Assembly: GCA_021018995.1 (NCBI GenBank) | Contig: CM037590.1 | Coordinates: 71,767,597-71,831,596 of the forward strand | Direction of reading: 5' to 3' | DNA length: 64,000 nt | DNA from: Chloranthus sessilifolius | Taxonomy: Eukaryota > Streptophyta > Magnoliopsida > Chloranthales > Chloranthaceae | In this document: in pieces, positions 37,819 to 50,390 of the stretch | How the letters are laid out: each line of letters starts with the position of its first letter | Numbering within the stretch: position 1 is the stretch's first letter | The notes under the pieces: generated by a model | The model's database searches: none | The model's input: only the letters and a program-made list of their open reading frames with translations | Told to the model about the DNA's origin: nothing | Program-made: the position numbers and the translations under genes

Positions 37819-38864
37819 GATGCAAACTATAAACCCGCTTGTTTGAATTGTGGTCGGATAAAAAGAAGAACATCAAAGTGATTAGAAAGAAGAAAAGTAA
37901 CTTATCAAAAGAAGAGTAACTTTTAATCCTGTCACTTTTATGTTTGGCCTATTTTGAAGTGTCAAACAAAGTCGGATTAATGCGAAATTGATCATATTTC
38001 AAAGCTTATCGAAGTAGCTTTCCAACGACCCAAAAAACGTGCAATTCTGACAAGTATTGAAGAAGTTATGGTTAGTTTTCGGAAGCTGCACAGAAAGTGA
38101 CGAATTTCAAGATTCCTAATTGAATTAGGATTAGTCTCTTTTATTATTTTATTTTAGAAAATCGGATTTGTTTATTTTCTTAGAAATAGGATTAGTTTCC
38201 TTATTGTTTTAGAACTTTATTTTATTGTTTTAAAAGAATTAGGATATTTCTTTTATTTGAACCAAGAATTAGAGTTACACTAGGATTTCTAGTTTTATGC
38301 ATTGGTTAGCCTATTTAAAGGCTTGTAAACACTTTTATTATTAGTTTTTGGTTAATGAAAATTGTTTATGCAAAATTGAGAGTTCTAAACTTTCGTGAGG
38401 GTGTGATTCTCTCAAAACGGAAAGCGATTCTTCGATTCCCACTGGCAGTTTAGTGCGAAGCCAACTCTTCATCCATTTCTATCTTCTTTAGATTTACGGT
38501 TTGCATAAGTAGCGTAACCCTAGTTATTTTATTTATTTCATAAAATCCAAAATCAACCTATTTGTTCTTCATAAATCATTATTAGCCTTTTAATTTTGTT
38601 CGGTATCGAGAGCCTGCTTGCGAGTTCGTTTAACGCCCTAAAACTATCGGAGATCTAGCCGTTCATAAGAACCCTAGTCTTCTAGATCCACGATAGGGAA
38701 TGTACACGAAAGTAACGCTATTTTGGGCCAGAATTAAAGCATCTAATTGAATTTATAGAATTTTTCTTGGGAATTTGTTATGAGAAATTGTTATTTTTAA
38801 TTGATTAAATTAATTTTAATCCTAATCTCAGCCCTAGCATTGTATTTAGTAAGTTCCCGCATCA
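37819..38864 (+). mobile_element. 1.05-kb solo LTR inside copia reverse transcriptase
   Basis: Ends TGATGC and GCATCA are exactly inverted, and the flanks are an exact 5-base duplication TTCCT (37814-37818 and 38865-38869). Copia reverse-transcriptase text runs into and out of it. A TATA-like CCTATTTAAAGGC near 38310 and the following leader resemble the LTRs at 16705 and 43904, so it belongs to the same broad LTR group. No internal region is present. Confidence 0.88.
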
Positions 38865-39322
38865 TTCCTCCTCCACCAAGCTTCTCTCTTCAGGAAAAGA
38901 AAAGAAAAGTTTGTAGACTAAAGAAGGCTATCTATGGATTAAAGTAACTCCTAGAGAATGGCTCAGGAAATTCAGCGATGCCGTCATGTAATTGGGATAC
39001 CAAAGAAGTTATTATGACCACACATTGTTTGTTAAAAAGGGATCCCACCTCACAAGTTCAGTATGTAGGTGATATCAAGGACTTAGGCCGACTTAAGTAC
39101 TTCCTTGGTATAGAGGTGAATAAATTATGGGATTAAAATACTATTCGAGCCAAGTATTTCAAATTAAACACATGGGCTAACTCAATTACTTCCCTAGTAT
39201 ACAGGTGGCTAGATTGGAGGAGGATTGTTTTTGTCCCAAAAAAAGTGTACTCTTGATGTTCTAAAGAAGATAGAGATGTTAGGGTGTAAGCCCGTCAATT
39301 CTTTTGCGGATCAGAACCATAG

Positions 39323-39960
39323 TGATTGTAGTATGGATAGGAATTGATCAGAAAAGAACAAAACATGTTTAAACAAGAAATGACCTCAAATCAGCAATTA
39401 ATTCGACAAGAAGATTAGAGTTTCACAAACCCAAGGAGACCCAAGTCTGGCACAAAAATTAAACTCATTCACTGATAAGAAAAAAAATTTACAGCCTTTT
39501 CTTTTTATAAGTTTCTAGGGCGTACTAAAAATAGAGACTCCTAAACCTGCCTAACCTGTAGGATAACAAAAACATTAAGTAAACAAAGAGAAGTTAATAA
39601 AATTTCAGTGGTCAAAGACTCATCACAACTCAGATTTCTTTGAAAAATCTATCTCGCGTGATATTGATATCAACTGCATTTCTATTTCTCGCCTCTTTTA
39701 GTACACACGTTGCTGGAATCTCTCCCTTTTGTTCTTTCCTAACAATCCCAATATTTAAAACCCTTATCTTAATTTAGTAATTTATAAGGACTCCTGAAAA
39801 AGAGGCACCTAAAATAGAAATATAGAAAAACAGTCTCACAGTGATTTTTTCACTGTTTTCTTGGAATTCTCGACCCCTATTATCAGATGACATGTGACTT
39901 AATAAATCACAAGTTGAGTTCCTTTTTAACAGTACATTAAAAGCCTAGTTCCTTTTTACA
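39323..39960 (-). mobile_element. 0.64-kb reversed solo LTR inside copia
   Basis: Read on the minus strand the segment starts TGTAAAAAGG and ends CTACAATCA, with TG...CA ends. Copia coding on either side (DQNH before, DGDALKDVGSYQ after) is interrupted here. CATAG (39318-39322) and CACAG (39962-39966) look like the target duplication, with one mismatch and a one-base slip. No internal region is present. Family not determined. Confidence 0.6.
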
Positions 39961-40915
39961 ACACAGGATGGTGATGCTCTGAAAGATGTAGGCAGTTACC
40001 AAAACCTTATGGGAAAACTCATATATCACCATGACACGTCCTGATATTACATATACTGTGAGTGGCAAGCCAACAAATGCACTCATCTCAGACCATTAAC
40101 TTGGATGTTGTGTCCAAAATCCTATATTTTCTGAAAGTCTTGGCAAGGGCTTATTATATAGTGATCATGACCACTTCGATGTAGTAGTCTTCACGAATGC
40201 TGATTGGGCTAGATCGTTAAGTAATAGGAGGTCCATAACTAGGTACTGTAGCTTCCTAGGAGGCAATCTTGTTACATGGAAGAACTAGAAGAAAAAGCTT
40301 GTCACATGGAAGAAAAAGAAGCAAAATGTTGTATCTAATTATAGTATCGAGGCAGAGCATAAAGTCATGCCTCAATGGGCTCATGAAACGATGAGGACCC
40401 AATTTATTCTAGCTGACCGTGTAATTTATGTGCGGCTTCCTATGAAGCTCTATGGTGATAATAAAGGTGCTCTACATGTTGCTAAGAAACCTTTTTACAA
40501 TGAGAGAACAAAACATATTGAGATGGGTTGTCGTGAAAAGGTGGAAGCCAACAGATATTACACTCCTCAAGTTAGTTTGGCATGATAGATGGAGCCTAGG
40601 CAGTGAGGCCTAAAGAAAGAAGAAGAGTGTGTGTCATCACCCATCACCTCTAAGTTCGGCAAGATAGATATCTATGCACCAACTTCAGCGGGAGTATTGG
40701 TGTGTCATTAGTACTAATCTGGTGTATCATTAGTGAGCAGTAAAATGAGTACAAGTACTAGTGATGTGCATAAAAGAAACTAGCTAGGCTTACTAAGACT
40801 CGAACTCCTTCCTTCTTTGGTTTGGAAGCATTAACAGAAAGAGAAAGAGGCATGGAGACAGATTTTATGCAGAAAAACCCTAATTAAATTTTCTATAATA
40901 ATCAAGGTTGTTAAA

Positions 40916-41526
40916 GGCAATAGGAAGGGCCTAGGCAACAGATCCCGTTGGGAGCCAAGCGGGATTTAGATGGAGCCTAGGCATTGAGGTCTAGTAATGT
41001 TGCAATTTTCTTTTACTTGTTATAGAAGTTTGTAGATAATCTGTAATAAATGTAAAATAGTGAATCATGATAAAAATACAACTGTATATTAATTAAGTAA
41101 CAAACATCATTTGAAATTTTACATTGAAAGAGTAAAGTAACAACTAACAACTAGCAAACAAAAACTAAAAGATTAAACAAACAAAAAACAATAATAAATA
41201 CATCATTTAGTTTGTAAAGAAAATAGTTTGAATCTTTGGATTTTAAGGGCATTTATTTGTCAATAATAAAATCTAAAGTTAACTTGATAGAATTGAAAAA
41301 ATTTTCAAGACAGTAATTTGATCCAATTTCTTCCTAATTGATATATAGACCACAAACGATTAGAACAAAGGGTTCTTCAAGTATTGAGCCTTCGCTCAAG
41401 TGATGATGCCATCAAGATTGTACTTTGAGGTCGAAGATTTAAGATTTTAAATTGTTACCCATAGTTCTTTTTAAGAGTATAATAATAATGTTCGATGAGG
41501 GTTACGACTCATATATACAGGATCCA
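40916..41526. other. spacer with possible hAT-like end
   Basis: Opens with CAAGGTTGTTAAAGGC and GGGCCTAGGC text, like the terminus of the hAT-like element at 14182, but no matching right end was found. TAGATGGAGCCTAGGC at about 40977 repeats a phrase at about 40587 inside the copia 3' end. The rest is AT-rich with no genes. Confidence 0.35.
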
Positions 41527-41675
41527 TGTAACAACTCGAATTTTCATGTCATTGATACACCTGTGTTTAATAAGGTATACACCGCATGCCTTGACTTTTC
41601 AAAATGTTTTAACTAAAGAATACACATTTCGATTTTCACAACTCTTATATTTATTTCTGTCTTTAATTGACACAA

Positions 41676-41760
41676 GTTGTGTAATGGCCTACTAGTTAAA
41701 AGGCTTGAGTTATAGACAAGAGATCAGAGGATCAAACCTTGGTGTGTAGGTTTTAAACCT
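41676..41760 (+). repeat. tRNA-like (SINE head-like) module in the LTR
   Basis: TGGCCTACTAGTTAAAAGG resembles a pol III A box, and about 30 bases further AGAGGATCAAACCTT resembles a B box. The module is conserved in the partner LTR at about 57551-57620. It may be an old SINE insertion fixed in the family; no SINE tail is visible. Confidence 0.4.
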
Positions 41761-42269
41761 TTATTTTGAACCTTGAAGTAAAAGCCTAAACATTTTTCCT
41801 TAGTGTGTCAGCCTAACACCGGATGATTTCCTAATAAGTTAAAAAAAATGTGTTACGGAGAACCTTAAATCATAATCTCTGCGAGAGTTCACCTTAAGAG
41901 AAAACCGTAAGAAAACCTAGCCTTTTATTTTCTTTTCTTCTTCTTAAGAAAACACTAGCCGTCACCACTCTTCTTCCTCAATCCACCTCTCCAACCCACC
42001 ATCAAATCTTTTGGGTTTTCTACCACAAAAATCATCTTGATCATTCCACCATCAAGATCAAGGAAGGAGAGAGCAAAGAAACCTTGGACAACGATAGTGT
42101 GGAGCGCCGACCTCCTCAAACCTTGATCATCGTAGGATCACGCTTCACACTTCAAGAGGTGAATAAATATTGTCTCTTATTCTCAGATCTGATTTTTCTT
42201 ATTTCCAAATCTTACACCTCTTATTTTCAGACTTTAATCCTTTTTTCGAAACATATTTGTGAACCCTAG

Positions 42270-42530
42270 AAGCTGCAGAAATTTGAAATCGACTGATCGG
42301 CTTCACTGTTCGATAGATCGATTTCGAGCCGAGGAAAGAAGGTTTATTTTCGTACTCTCCCAAGGTCGCTTTAGCAAGTTCACTTTCCGCTCGAGCGAGG
42401 AAGCTTCAGAAATAGAGTCAAACTTTCGGCCAAAAGTCGTTCGAGCGAGTTTGGTTCGCTCGAGCGAGATGTCTAAGAATGCACAGAATTTCTCTGGAAT
42501 GAGTCGCTCGAGCGAGTCATGTTGAATGTC
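42270..42530. repeat. array of TCGCTCGAGCGA-type palindromes in the LTR
   Basis: Several perfect or near copies of the 12-base palindrome, with phrases GGCCAAAAGTCG and GAGATGTC between them. The partner array in the 3' LTR is at 63230-63490. Confidence 0.8.
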
Positions 42531-42779
42531 TTTTCAGCCCTTTTTCTTAGGTTTCTCTTTGGGTCGTATTAAGTACTTTCGAATTGTTCGTAATTACAAT
42601 CGACCATTGATATATCACCTGTGTATGCGATGTAGAAGGGGGAATCGGTCGCGATTGGTAGGGATCATTCTCACTTCCTTCTTGCGACATTAGGACCCAA
42701 GGTAGGGAAATTACAATGCACACTTGTATGTTATACTTTGATTCATAGTAATTTAGTGATTTAATGAGTTAGGCAATGG

Positions 42780-43030
42780 TCTCCTTATTGCTATCATTGA
42801 AACTCACTGAATAATATACTATCATTGAATAATTGGAATTCATTGAATATTGAATATTCGAACTCATTGAACATCGTACCTCCATTGAACAATTGAAACT
42901 CATTGAATATCGTACACATATTGAACAATTGAAACTCATTGAACATTGTACTCTCATTGAACATTTGAAACTCATTGAACATTGTACTCTCATTGAACAA
43001 TTGAAACTCATTGAACATTGAAATCTGAAA
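42780..43030. repeat. 36-base TTGAA minisatellite in the LTR
   Basis: The unit ACTCATTGAACATTGTACTC plus CATTGAACAATTGAA has a 36-base period, about seven copies. The minus strand reads it as a 12-residue MFNEFQLFNEST repeat; this is a by-product of the period being divisible by three. The partner array is at 63760-64000. Confidence 0.85.
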
Positions 43031-44024
43031 TTGAATTCTGAATTAGCTATGAAGTATGCACACAATATTATGTTTTAGAACATGCATGTGATTTGAAGAG
43101 TTGATCTGAAGCAGATCCTATCGTGGCACTCTTGAATCGTGCTTTAGCACCCTCTTTGAAACATGCTTTGATACACTCAACGTGACTGACCTCTGAACCT
43201 CACAAGCATTCCTCACAATGCAGGAGCTTGGGCACTCTGAAAAATTATTCTTGAACGATGATGGTTAGGATTCTCATTGGCTGCCATTGGCTCTAGCGCC
43301 ATATTTGCATTAGAGATTACTTATGTTATGATTTAAGTCATGCATGAACATAAGAAATTGCATATAAGAGGTAATGAAGAATAAGTTAATTTGGTATTCA
43401 TATGAAAACAGAAAATATTACATTTGGGCAGTATATTGTAATTCAACTCGTAAACCTTTTGAATATGAACTTAAGACTCTTCATGTTATTGCCCTCAATC
43501 ATTAAAATTGAAATGACCATTGAAACAATGTGTTGAATGCATAAAATACGATTGGTATTGAGATTTTCCTACTGAGCATGTGGACTTTTAGCTCACCCTG
43601 ACACTATGTGTCATAGGTACCAACGTTGGTGAAGATCCTGAACTTAAAGATGATCCTGATTTTGTGCTAGAAGACAAGGAAGATCTTCTACGAGAAAATT
43701 ATTATCCTTAGGAAAATTTCTGAGATTTGCACTTGGTATATTTAAAAGAAATTCCTTAAATAATTGTATGTTTCTTTCCACATACTTTGATATAGGTACC
43801 ACTGTTTGTGTGACGTACGGCCGTCACCGGTGGTATAATTAGATTTGTATTCTTTATTATGGACATTGAAGCATTTATTTCAGTTTCTTTTGTAATTTGA
43901 TTCTGACAGGGAATTCAGATCCGCATGGTTGGACCGTGGCCGAGACAATCGAAGGAAATCAGTAAGGAAGAAATGGACCCATATATGGGCTTTCAAACGG
44001 CCCGGGAACAAGACGAAAATCTAA

Positions 44025-44106
44025 TAATTTCGATCGAACGATTTTCAATTTCGATCGAACGATTTTAGATTTCGATCGAACGATTTTCGATTTCGATCGA
44101 TCGAAA
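44025..44106. repeat. palindrome array in the 5' LTR of the small element
   Basis: Three ATTTCGATCGAACGATTTT units and one TTTCGATCGATCGAAAT unit lie in tandem with a 22-base period. The 3' LTR (51893-51957) has one unit fewer. The units are translated in the element's open frame at the 3' LTR. Confidence 0.85.
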
Positions 44107-44256
44107 TCGCGTCGAGCAGTTTTAGTTGCTTTAAACTTCTAAATTCGAACTTTAGTTTTTTTTTTTTTATCGGTAATAGAAAAGTATATATTGCAACGCA
44201 GCAAGGTGCTGACGAAACCCAATACAACAGGACACGACCAAAAGAAGGAAAAACCG

Positions 44257-47200
44257 CTAAGGACAGTATCGACCAGACCTAGCTATCCGGAGCTTAACCC
44301 GGATCCCACACAAAAGCATCCGCCCCGACCCAATAGCCCCATTAGCAACCCAGAACCACATCAGATCCTTGACCTGCTTCATGATCAGCCCCACCGGGCA
44401 ACTTTTCTCATCAAAGATCCTTCGGTTTCTTTCACCCCATAAAGTCCAAAAGACAGCGAAAGGGGCCACCCTCCAGTACGCAGACATGGGACCATCAGCT
44501 AGAGCGCAGTCCGACATCAAAAACAGAGAGAGGGGCGACTCCAGCATCACCCAACACATGCCGAAGGACTTAGCAACAATACACCACAGCTGATGAGCCA
44601 CCTTACAGTGCATCAAAAGATGGGCGACAGTCTCCTCCTCGACGTTACACATAACGCAGCAATTGATGATATCCTTCCCCCGACGGATGAGCTGATCCAA
44701 CGTTAAGATCCTCTCTTTGAGCGTTACCCACATGAAGAACTTAACTTTGGTCGCGACGACTTCCTTCCACAGACCAGCCGCAGCAAACCTGATCAAAGGC
44801 CGAGAGGCTAGCATGACGTAGTAAGACTTAACAGAAAACAGCCCCACAGTACCAGCCCTCCATCTATGCTGATCCCTCCCTTCCCGATTATGCTGAGCAC
44901 CATAGAGCAACTGCATCAAATTAACAAACGAGATGACCTCCTCATCCCTCAAGAGCCTCCTAGTATTGACGGTCCACAGACTTCCACCATCGGAGTAGGA
45001 TACGAAATCGTCGATCGTACCATGAGGATTCACCGAGATAGAAAAAATATCCATGAAGGAGTTTAAGGGGCTCACAGTCCACCCAAATATCCTCCCAAAA
45101 CCGAATGCGAGTACCACAACCCTAACTAAAACATAAACCCTTGGAAAACAGCTTCCACGTACTGCAAATGCCCTTCCACCAAGCCGAACAACGACGGTGA
45201 CCGGCCAACGAGATGCCCCAGTTACCAACGGAATCTCTGTACTTGTCACTTAACACCACACGCCATAGGCTGTTCACCTCCTCCTCCCTCCCAGCCCGCC
45301 ATAGCCACTTTCCAAGCAAAGCAGTGTTAGTCGACCTCAAGTTGCGAATACCCAAACCCCCATATCTGAAAGGCAGACCAACAGTATCCCAATTAACCAG
45401 ATGAAACCGACGAGAAGTCCCAGACCCCTCCCATAAAGAGTCGTTGCAGTTATTCAAGCCGCTTGACGATTTTTGTCGGGCATTTGAATAGGGACATGTA
45501 GACAATAGGTAACAAAGACAAGACTGACTTAAGCAACACTAGACGACCACCACTGCTAAGCAACTTGCCTTTCCAAGATGACAGTCTCTGTTCGAACCTC
45601 TGCACCACCGGGTCCCAATCCCTAGCATTGGGAGACCTCAACCCCAGGGGCACACCCAAATACCGGATCGGCAACTGCCCCACCCCACAGTTCACAGCAA
45701 GAGCCAGCTCCTCTAAGAGAGCCTCATCGGTACCAATACCCGAAATCGTCGACTTAGCCAGATTAATCCTTTGACCCGAGACCGCTTCATAGATAGAGAT
45801 AACATCAGCCAAAGCCTTAAATTCGAGAACGTCGACCTTACCAAATAACAAGGTATCATCCGCAAATTGGAGATGCGATATGTGTCTATCATGATTGCCC
45901 ACTTTGATACCAGTTATAAGATTGGAGGACCTGGCCCGATTCAGCAGCCCCGATAAAGCTTCTCCTACGATGTTGAAGAGAAAAGGAGAAAGGGGGTCCC
46001 CTTGACGAAGGCCCCAAGAGCTCTTGAAGTATCCAGCAGAAGAACCGTTGACGATGATGGAGAACCACGCCGAGCCGTAGCAGCCCCTCATCCATTTCCT
46101 CCATGTCTCCCCAAGCCCCATCCTGCCCAGCATATACTCAAGGCAGTCCCAGCTAACCCGATCGTAGGCCTTCTCCATGTCCACCTTCCAAAGGGCAGCC
46201 GGTCGGCGTTGAAGCTTAGCCGAGTGGATGGTTTCCTGAGCCACAACCACTTGGTCAAGAAGGTGACGCCCAGCCACAAAGGCCCTTGGTTGGCCGATAT
46301 AATGATACCCATAACCGGCTTAAGTCGATTGGCCAGGACCTTGGTGATAATTTTATAAAGACTATTAGTGAGGCTGATGGGACGAAAATCAGCAATGTCC
46401 ACAGCCCCTTCTCGCTTGGGCACGAGAGTGATAAACGTCGAATTAAAGCTTCGCCCTATGAACCCCGAGGAATGGAATTCCATCATCACCTCCATCAAAT
46501 ATGCCTTAAGCAACGTCCAAAAACACCGAAAGAATTCCAGAGTGAAACCATCAGGCCCCAGAGCTCGGTTTTTAGCCCCATATTTAATAACCCGCCATAC
46601 CTCCTCTTCCTTGAAAGGCAACTCTAACGAGACCTGCTCCTCGGCAGCAATGGCCCGAAACGGGAGCCCACTCAAAACAGGTCGCAAGAAACCCTCATCC
46701 GAGTACAAAATTACAGGTAGTAGTCCGATTTTGGCGCCACCTCCTCCAGATAAGCCACCTCATCGATGACAATTCGACCAAGAAATTGGCCTTGTTCACA
46801 GATTAGCAATCGTGAAAAACTTAGTGTTAGAGTCCCCCTCCCGAAGCCTTTTCACCTTGGACTTCTGCTTCCAGCATACCTCTTCCGCCAAGCAAACATT
46901 GCTGAACTCCACTTTCTTAAGATACCGCTCCTGACGCTCATTCACCGTAAGACATCTAGACTCCTCCAAATTGTCCAAATCCTTTAGCCTAGCCAAAAGA
47001 GTGTCCTTTTTCAAATGTACCAGCCCGTACTCTTCCGTATTCCAGGTCCTGATCCTTTCTTTAACCCCCCGCAGTTTGGTGATGAAACGGAAAGCAGTCG
47101 TCCCTAGAATCGACACTTCACTCCACCATTCCCCCACCCTAGTCCGAAAACCCTCATCCAAAAGCCACATATTCTCAAACCGAAACGGCGACGGCCCTTT

Positions 47201-47916
47201 GCTCCGAGACGCACACGTAAGCAGAAGGGGCCGATGGTCAGAGATAGCTCTAGCCAAACACTCTAACCGCGCCCCCGAGTAAAGATCCATCCATTCCCCA
47301 CTGCACACAAATCTATCGAGCCTACTCATAGAGGGAGAGTCCTGGAGATTCGACCATGTAAACTGCGAACCAATTAGCGGGACATCCATCAAACCCCAAT
47401 CAGCAAAAAAAGTATTGAAATCCCGCATCACTGCCACATCAGGCGGCCCCCCCAACTTCTCCCACCCCCACCTTATAGCATTAAAGTCAACCCCCAAGTA
47501 GAGCGGCAGATCCCATCTACCCGCCAAAGCAGCCAACTCCATCCAGAAATCCGAGCGATCCCGATCATTACACGGACCGTAAATTCCCCAAACATCCACT
47601 CCTTCCCTGAGCTTTGGTGCCGGAGGACCACAGCAGGAGAGAAAAAGTCGACCTCTTCATCCATTTTATCGAACTGACGATTATCCCAAGCAACCAGAAT
47701 ACCCCCAGAAGCGCCCTCCAAATCAACCCCCGTCCATCCCCAATAATTCCCCCCCAGCACAGAGGCAACATTCCTACTATCTTAAGTGCCCCATTTGGTC
47801 TCCTGCAGCGTAACTACAACCGGCTTAATCGAGGCAATCATCCTCTTAACACCCGCCCTTTTACAGGCACCCGAAATCCCCCTAACATTCCACGATAGCA
47901 TCTTCATTACCACCAT
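44257..47916 (-). CDS. L1 ORF2: endonuclease, reverse transcriptase, zf-RVT (decayed)
   Basis: From ATG at 47916 the minus strand opens with LSWNVRGISG, the start of an APE-like endonuclease. GDFNAIR-type text (here GVDFNAIR) and SRLDRF, then SDHRPLL, follow to about 47200. Reverse transcriptase runs from about 46600 (ALGPDGFTLEFF) through GLRQGDPLSPFLF to the catalytic FADDTLLF near 45870 and YLGVPLG near 45650. The C-terminal zf-RVT domain has CCVMCNVEEETVAHLLMHC at about 44650. ORF2 nicks the target, primes reverse transcription and copies the LINE RNA. At least three frameshifts and two stops (one shortly after QETKWGT near 47783) make this copy inactive. Confidence 0.9.
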
Positions 47917-47947
47917 AGATGGCCCGCCCCAACCGAGTGAGGGGAAA

Positions 47948-50390
47948 CTAGGTCTCCCCCACCCCCTTCCCATTGGACATTCCCCATTGTAAATGAGCGA
48001 GCTCCCGCGCTCCACCTCGGATCCTCCTCTTGATCCTCGTACGGGTGGCCAGAATAGACCGGAAAACCTGCCGGAGCTCCTCATCGGACCCTATGAAAGA
48101 CATACCGAGGTCACGTCCCACACGAATCAGCTGCTCGATATCTTCACTCAGATCCCTCGCACAGATAACCCCATCACTCCTATCGACAGCCAAGATATTC
48201 GACGGAGAGGGCACCAGCAAACCCCTCTTCCTCAAGGCCCTCACGTCCTCCTGCCCCCTCTGAAGCAGCTTCTCAGACCTCTGCTCAAAACCGACGGGAC
48301 ATCTTCCATAAGATAAAAGCGTAGTCTCCATATCTCCCAAGGGCAGAAGCCGTTGAGCCTCATCGGCACTCCCATCCGACTCGACCAAATCCCTCCCAAG
48401 AAAAGTGACTTCTCTGCAGTCGGCACGAGAGGGGCATTCAAAATCCAACCCAGACCCAGCAGAGCTTTGGCCCAGTTCAAAGGTAGAAGACCTGCTCAAG
48501 ATACTACTAAAGCTCAGGCCCCTCAGGTTCCTATCCAGTACGACCCGGTTCCTAGCCCCAGATGGGTCGTGGGTCGACATAACCCGACAGCCCCACAAGT
48601 CAACATCAAGACAGGTCCCAACCCACCCCTCACCCTGAAAAGTCATCGACTGGCCCGGAACAGCACGTGAGGCCATCACATGACCCAGCTCCAGCTAGCC
48701 GCCAAAGTCAACAGAAGCCCAGCTTCCAGAACCTTCAGGGACACGCGTCGCACTCCTAGTAGCTCGCCCCCAGCGCCTACCTTTAAAAGGAAACACCCTT
48801 TTGTAAACCCTAAAGGGCTTGAGCTTAAGAGGGGGATTGTCGGCAAAAGCAGGGGAGGAAGCCTCCATCACCATCGGATCCAAGATACGGTGACAGACCT
48901 CGTACCGAAGCCTAGGAAACTCCACATCCTCACCAACCTCTGTACCTTACAGCAGTCCTTGGTTGGCGAAATCGTACGAGAAGATCTGAGCCGTAGGAAG
49001 CCTCGACGGTGGGTGATGATTGTCAGCCGAAACAGGACCTCCGAAATCCAAGAACAGCGTCGTCGCCGAGGGGACAATAGCAGCTTCCGGTTGCACCGGC
49101 CTCCCGATCCACAGGGAGACTTCCGCCCTCCCCACAGAACACAGACGCATTAGGGTCGATCTCCCCTTCTTCTAAGGCCCCACCCTCCCAAGGAAACTCA
49201 GCTTGTTGATCATGAACCCAGACCCCTCTAGCATCCTCGGACGAGGGCACGAACGCAGGCACTGCCGGAGCACCCTCTATATAATGACTTCGACTGACTT
49301 CGGCGCCGCCCTGAGAGCCCGAGAGCAAGCCCGGGACCGGGATAGACATTGGATGGAGCGGCGTGTCCCCGGCACCCCCCGAGGTCGAGCCATCCAATGG
49401 GCTTCCGACCGCAAGATGGCCCTGGTTTGCGATCGAATGGGTAGACTTATGCGAATTTTTCGTGGGACAACCGAGTACGTATCGTCGGAATCCCAAGCCA
49501 TGATTCTTGATGCGCCTGGAACGGAAAGCGAACCCTCTCCACGAGCTCCACTTCTACGAAGATAGTGAATTCTTGGTCGTTGAGGCAGAGCTTGCACGTT
49601 CGGGGGATGGCCTCCCAGTCATCGGCACGCACCAATACCCGGGCATACCACGTCTCCCACAAGTCATCAGTACTTCGGTCAATGAGGATACACCCCCCAC
49701 AACGATCAGCGACCCCCAAAGGACCTCATTGGTCCAGGCCTGGAGGGGAAGGCTGAATAGCCGAATCCAACAGCCCCCCATCCAGCGATGAACCTGAGAA
49801 AGGTTGATCTCCGGCCCCCACCGAGCACAAACGACCGGCTTGCCGTTGATGGAGGACACCTTTTTGTCAAGGATCGCATTGGCCGAAGCGCTCGAGGGAC
49901 AACGCAATAAGAATTTTGTGTCGGAAAGAGCCGAAACCGTCGGCCTATTCAGAAAGTCCCATTGTTGCAGCCAAATGTAAATATTCTCCAAATGTAAAGA
50001 TCCTTTGAAGCAATGAATGACAAGCCAGAAATCTTGAATATTACTAGCAACTGACGTAAAAATATTGCTCTGGAAACTAAGGAAACTCCCCCCACTTCCC
50101 TCAGCCGAACCAGGGGGACTCCTAGGCTCCCGTGAGACCCGAATCGGACGCCCACTGGAGTCCGCAACAGACCATCTCTTCGACAAATCCCGAAGCTGAT
50201 GGACATCAATGGAGGCCGGGTGGCCCGGGGATGCCGACCCCGAGACGACCCGTGCACTCCCAACCATCTTCCCCAACGCCCGCTCTGAAGAGCAGCCTTT
50301 ACGGTGGCAATGGGCTCTCCACCGGAAGTTGAGGTTACGACAACGGGAACAAAGCCAATCCCCTTCCCTTAAAACCAGGACGTTAACCAT
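47948..50390 (-). CDS. L1 ORF1: zinc finger plus DUF4283-like protein (decayed)
   Basis: The likely start is ATG at 50390, just downstream of a short leader. Residues 9-32 read GDWLCSRCRNLNFRWRAHC and end HRKGC, fitting the RanBP2-type zinc finger W-x-C-x2-C-x3-N-x6-C-x4-C. A DUF4283-like domain follows (FLLRCPS, then CARWGPEINLSQVHRWMGG and IRLFSLPLQAW, about 50000-49600), known in plant L1 ORF1 proteins as the probable RNA-binding part. The remainder is an acidic/Ser-rich linker (GGALEEGEIDPN near 49180) and a charged C-terminal third (48679-47948). The reading shifts frame about four times, so the copy is dead. Replacement of the usual C-terminal CCHC knuckle by an N-terminal RanBP2-type finger is my reading and needs checking. 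Confidence 0.75.

Larger units (their letters stand above)
24503..40915 (+). mobile_element. Ty1/copia element with four nested insertions (fossil)
   Basis: 5' LTR 24503-24710 (208 bases) is followed by an initiator-Met-type primer site at 24712. Parts in order: gag (about 24.75-24.95 and 25.77-26.04 kb, including YYALLRGMWDEL), more gag and a zinc-knuckle-like part (30.48-30.86), protease (about 30.95-31.08, WIIDSEAT), pre-integrase and integrase (36.15-37.1), reverse transcriptase (37.5-37.82 and 38.87-39.32) and RNase H (about 40.2-40.59). A purine tract comes next, then a 3' LTR from 40695. Later insertions at 26044-30473, 31385-36131, 37819-38864 and 39323-39960 account for most of its span. 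Besides these it has well over ten breaks. LTR ends are very diverged, so it is the oldest retroelement of this half; its right edge is approximate. Confidence 0.75.

Noticed and set aside
42769-43065. Array of regular repeats considered as CRISPR or as a repeat protein
   Set aside because: There are no unique spacers; it is a 36-base minisatellite inside an LTR, and the protein repeat follows from the period being divisible by three.
45213-49791. Many plus-strand frames of 60-157 codons
   Set aside because: They are antisense shadows of the GC-rich minus-strand LINE ORF1 and ORF2.
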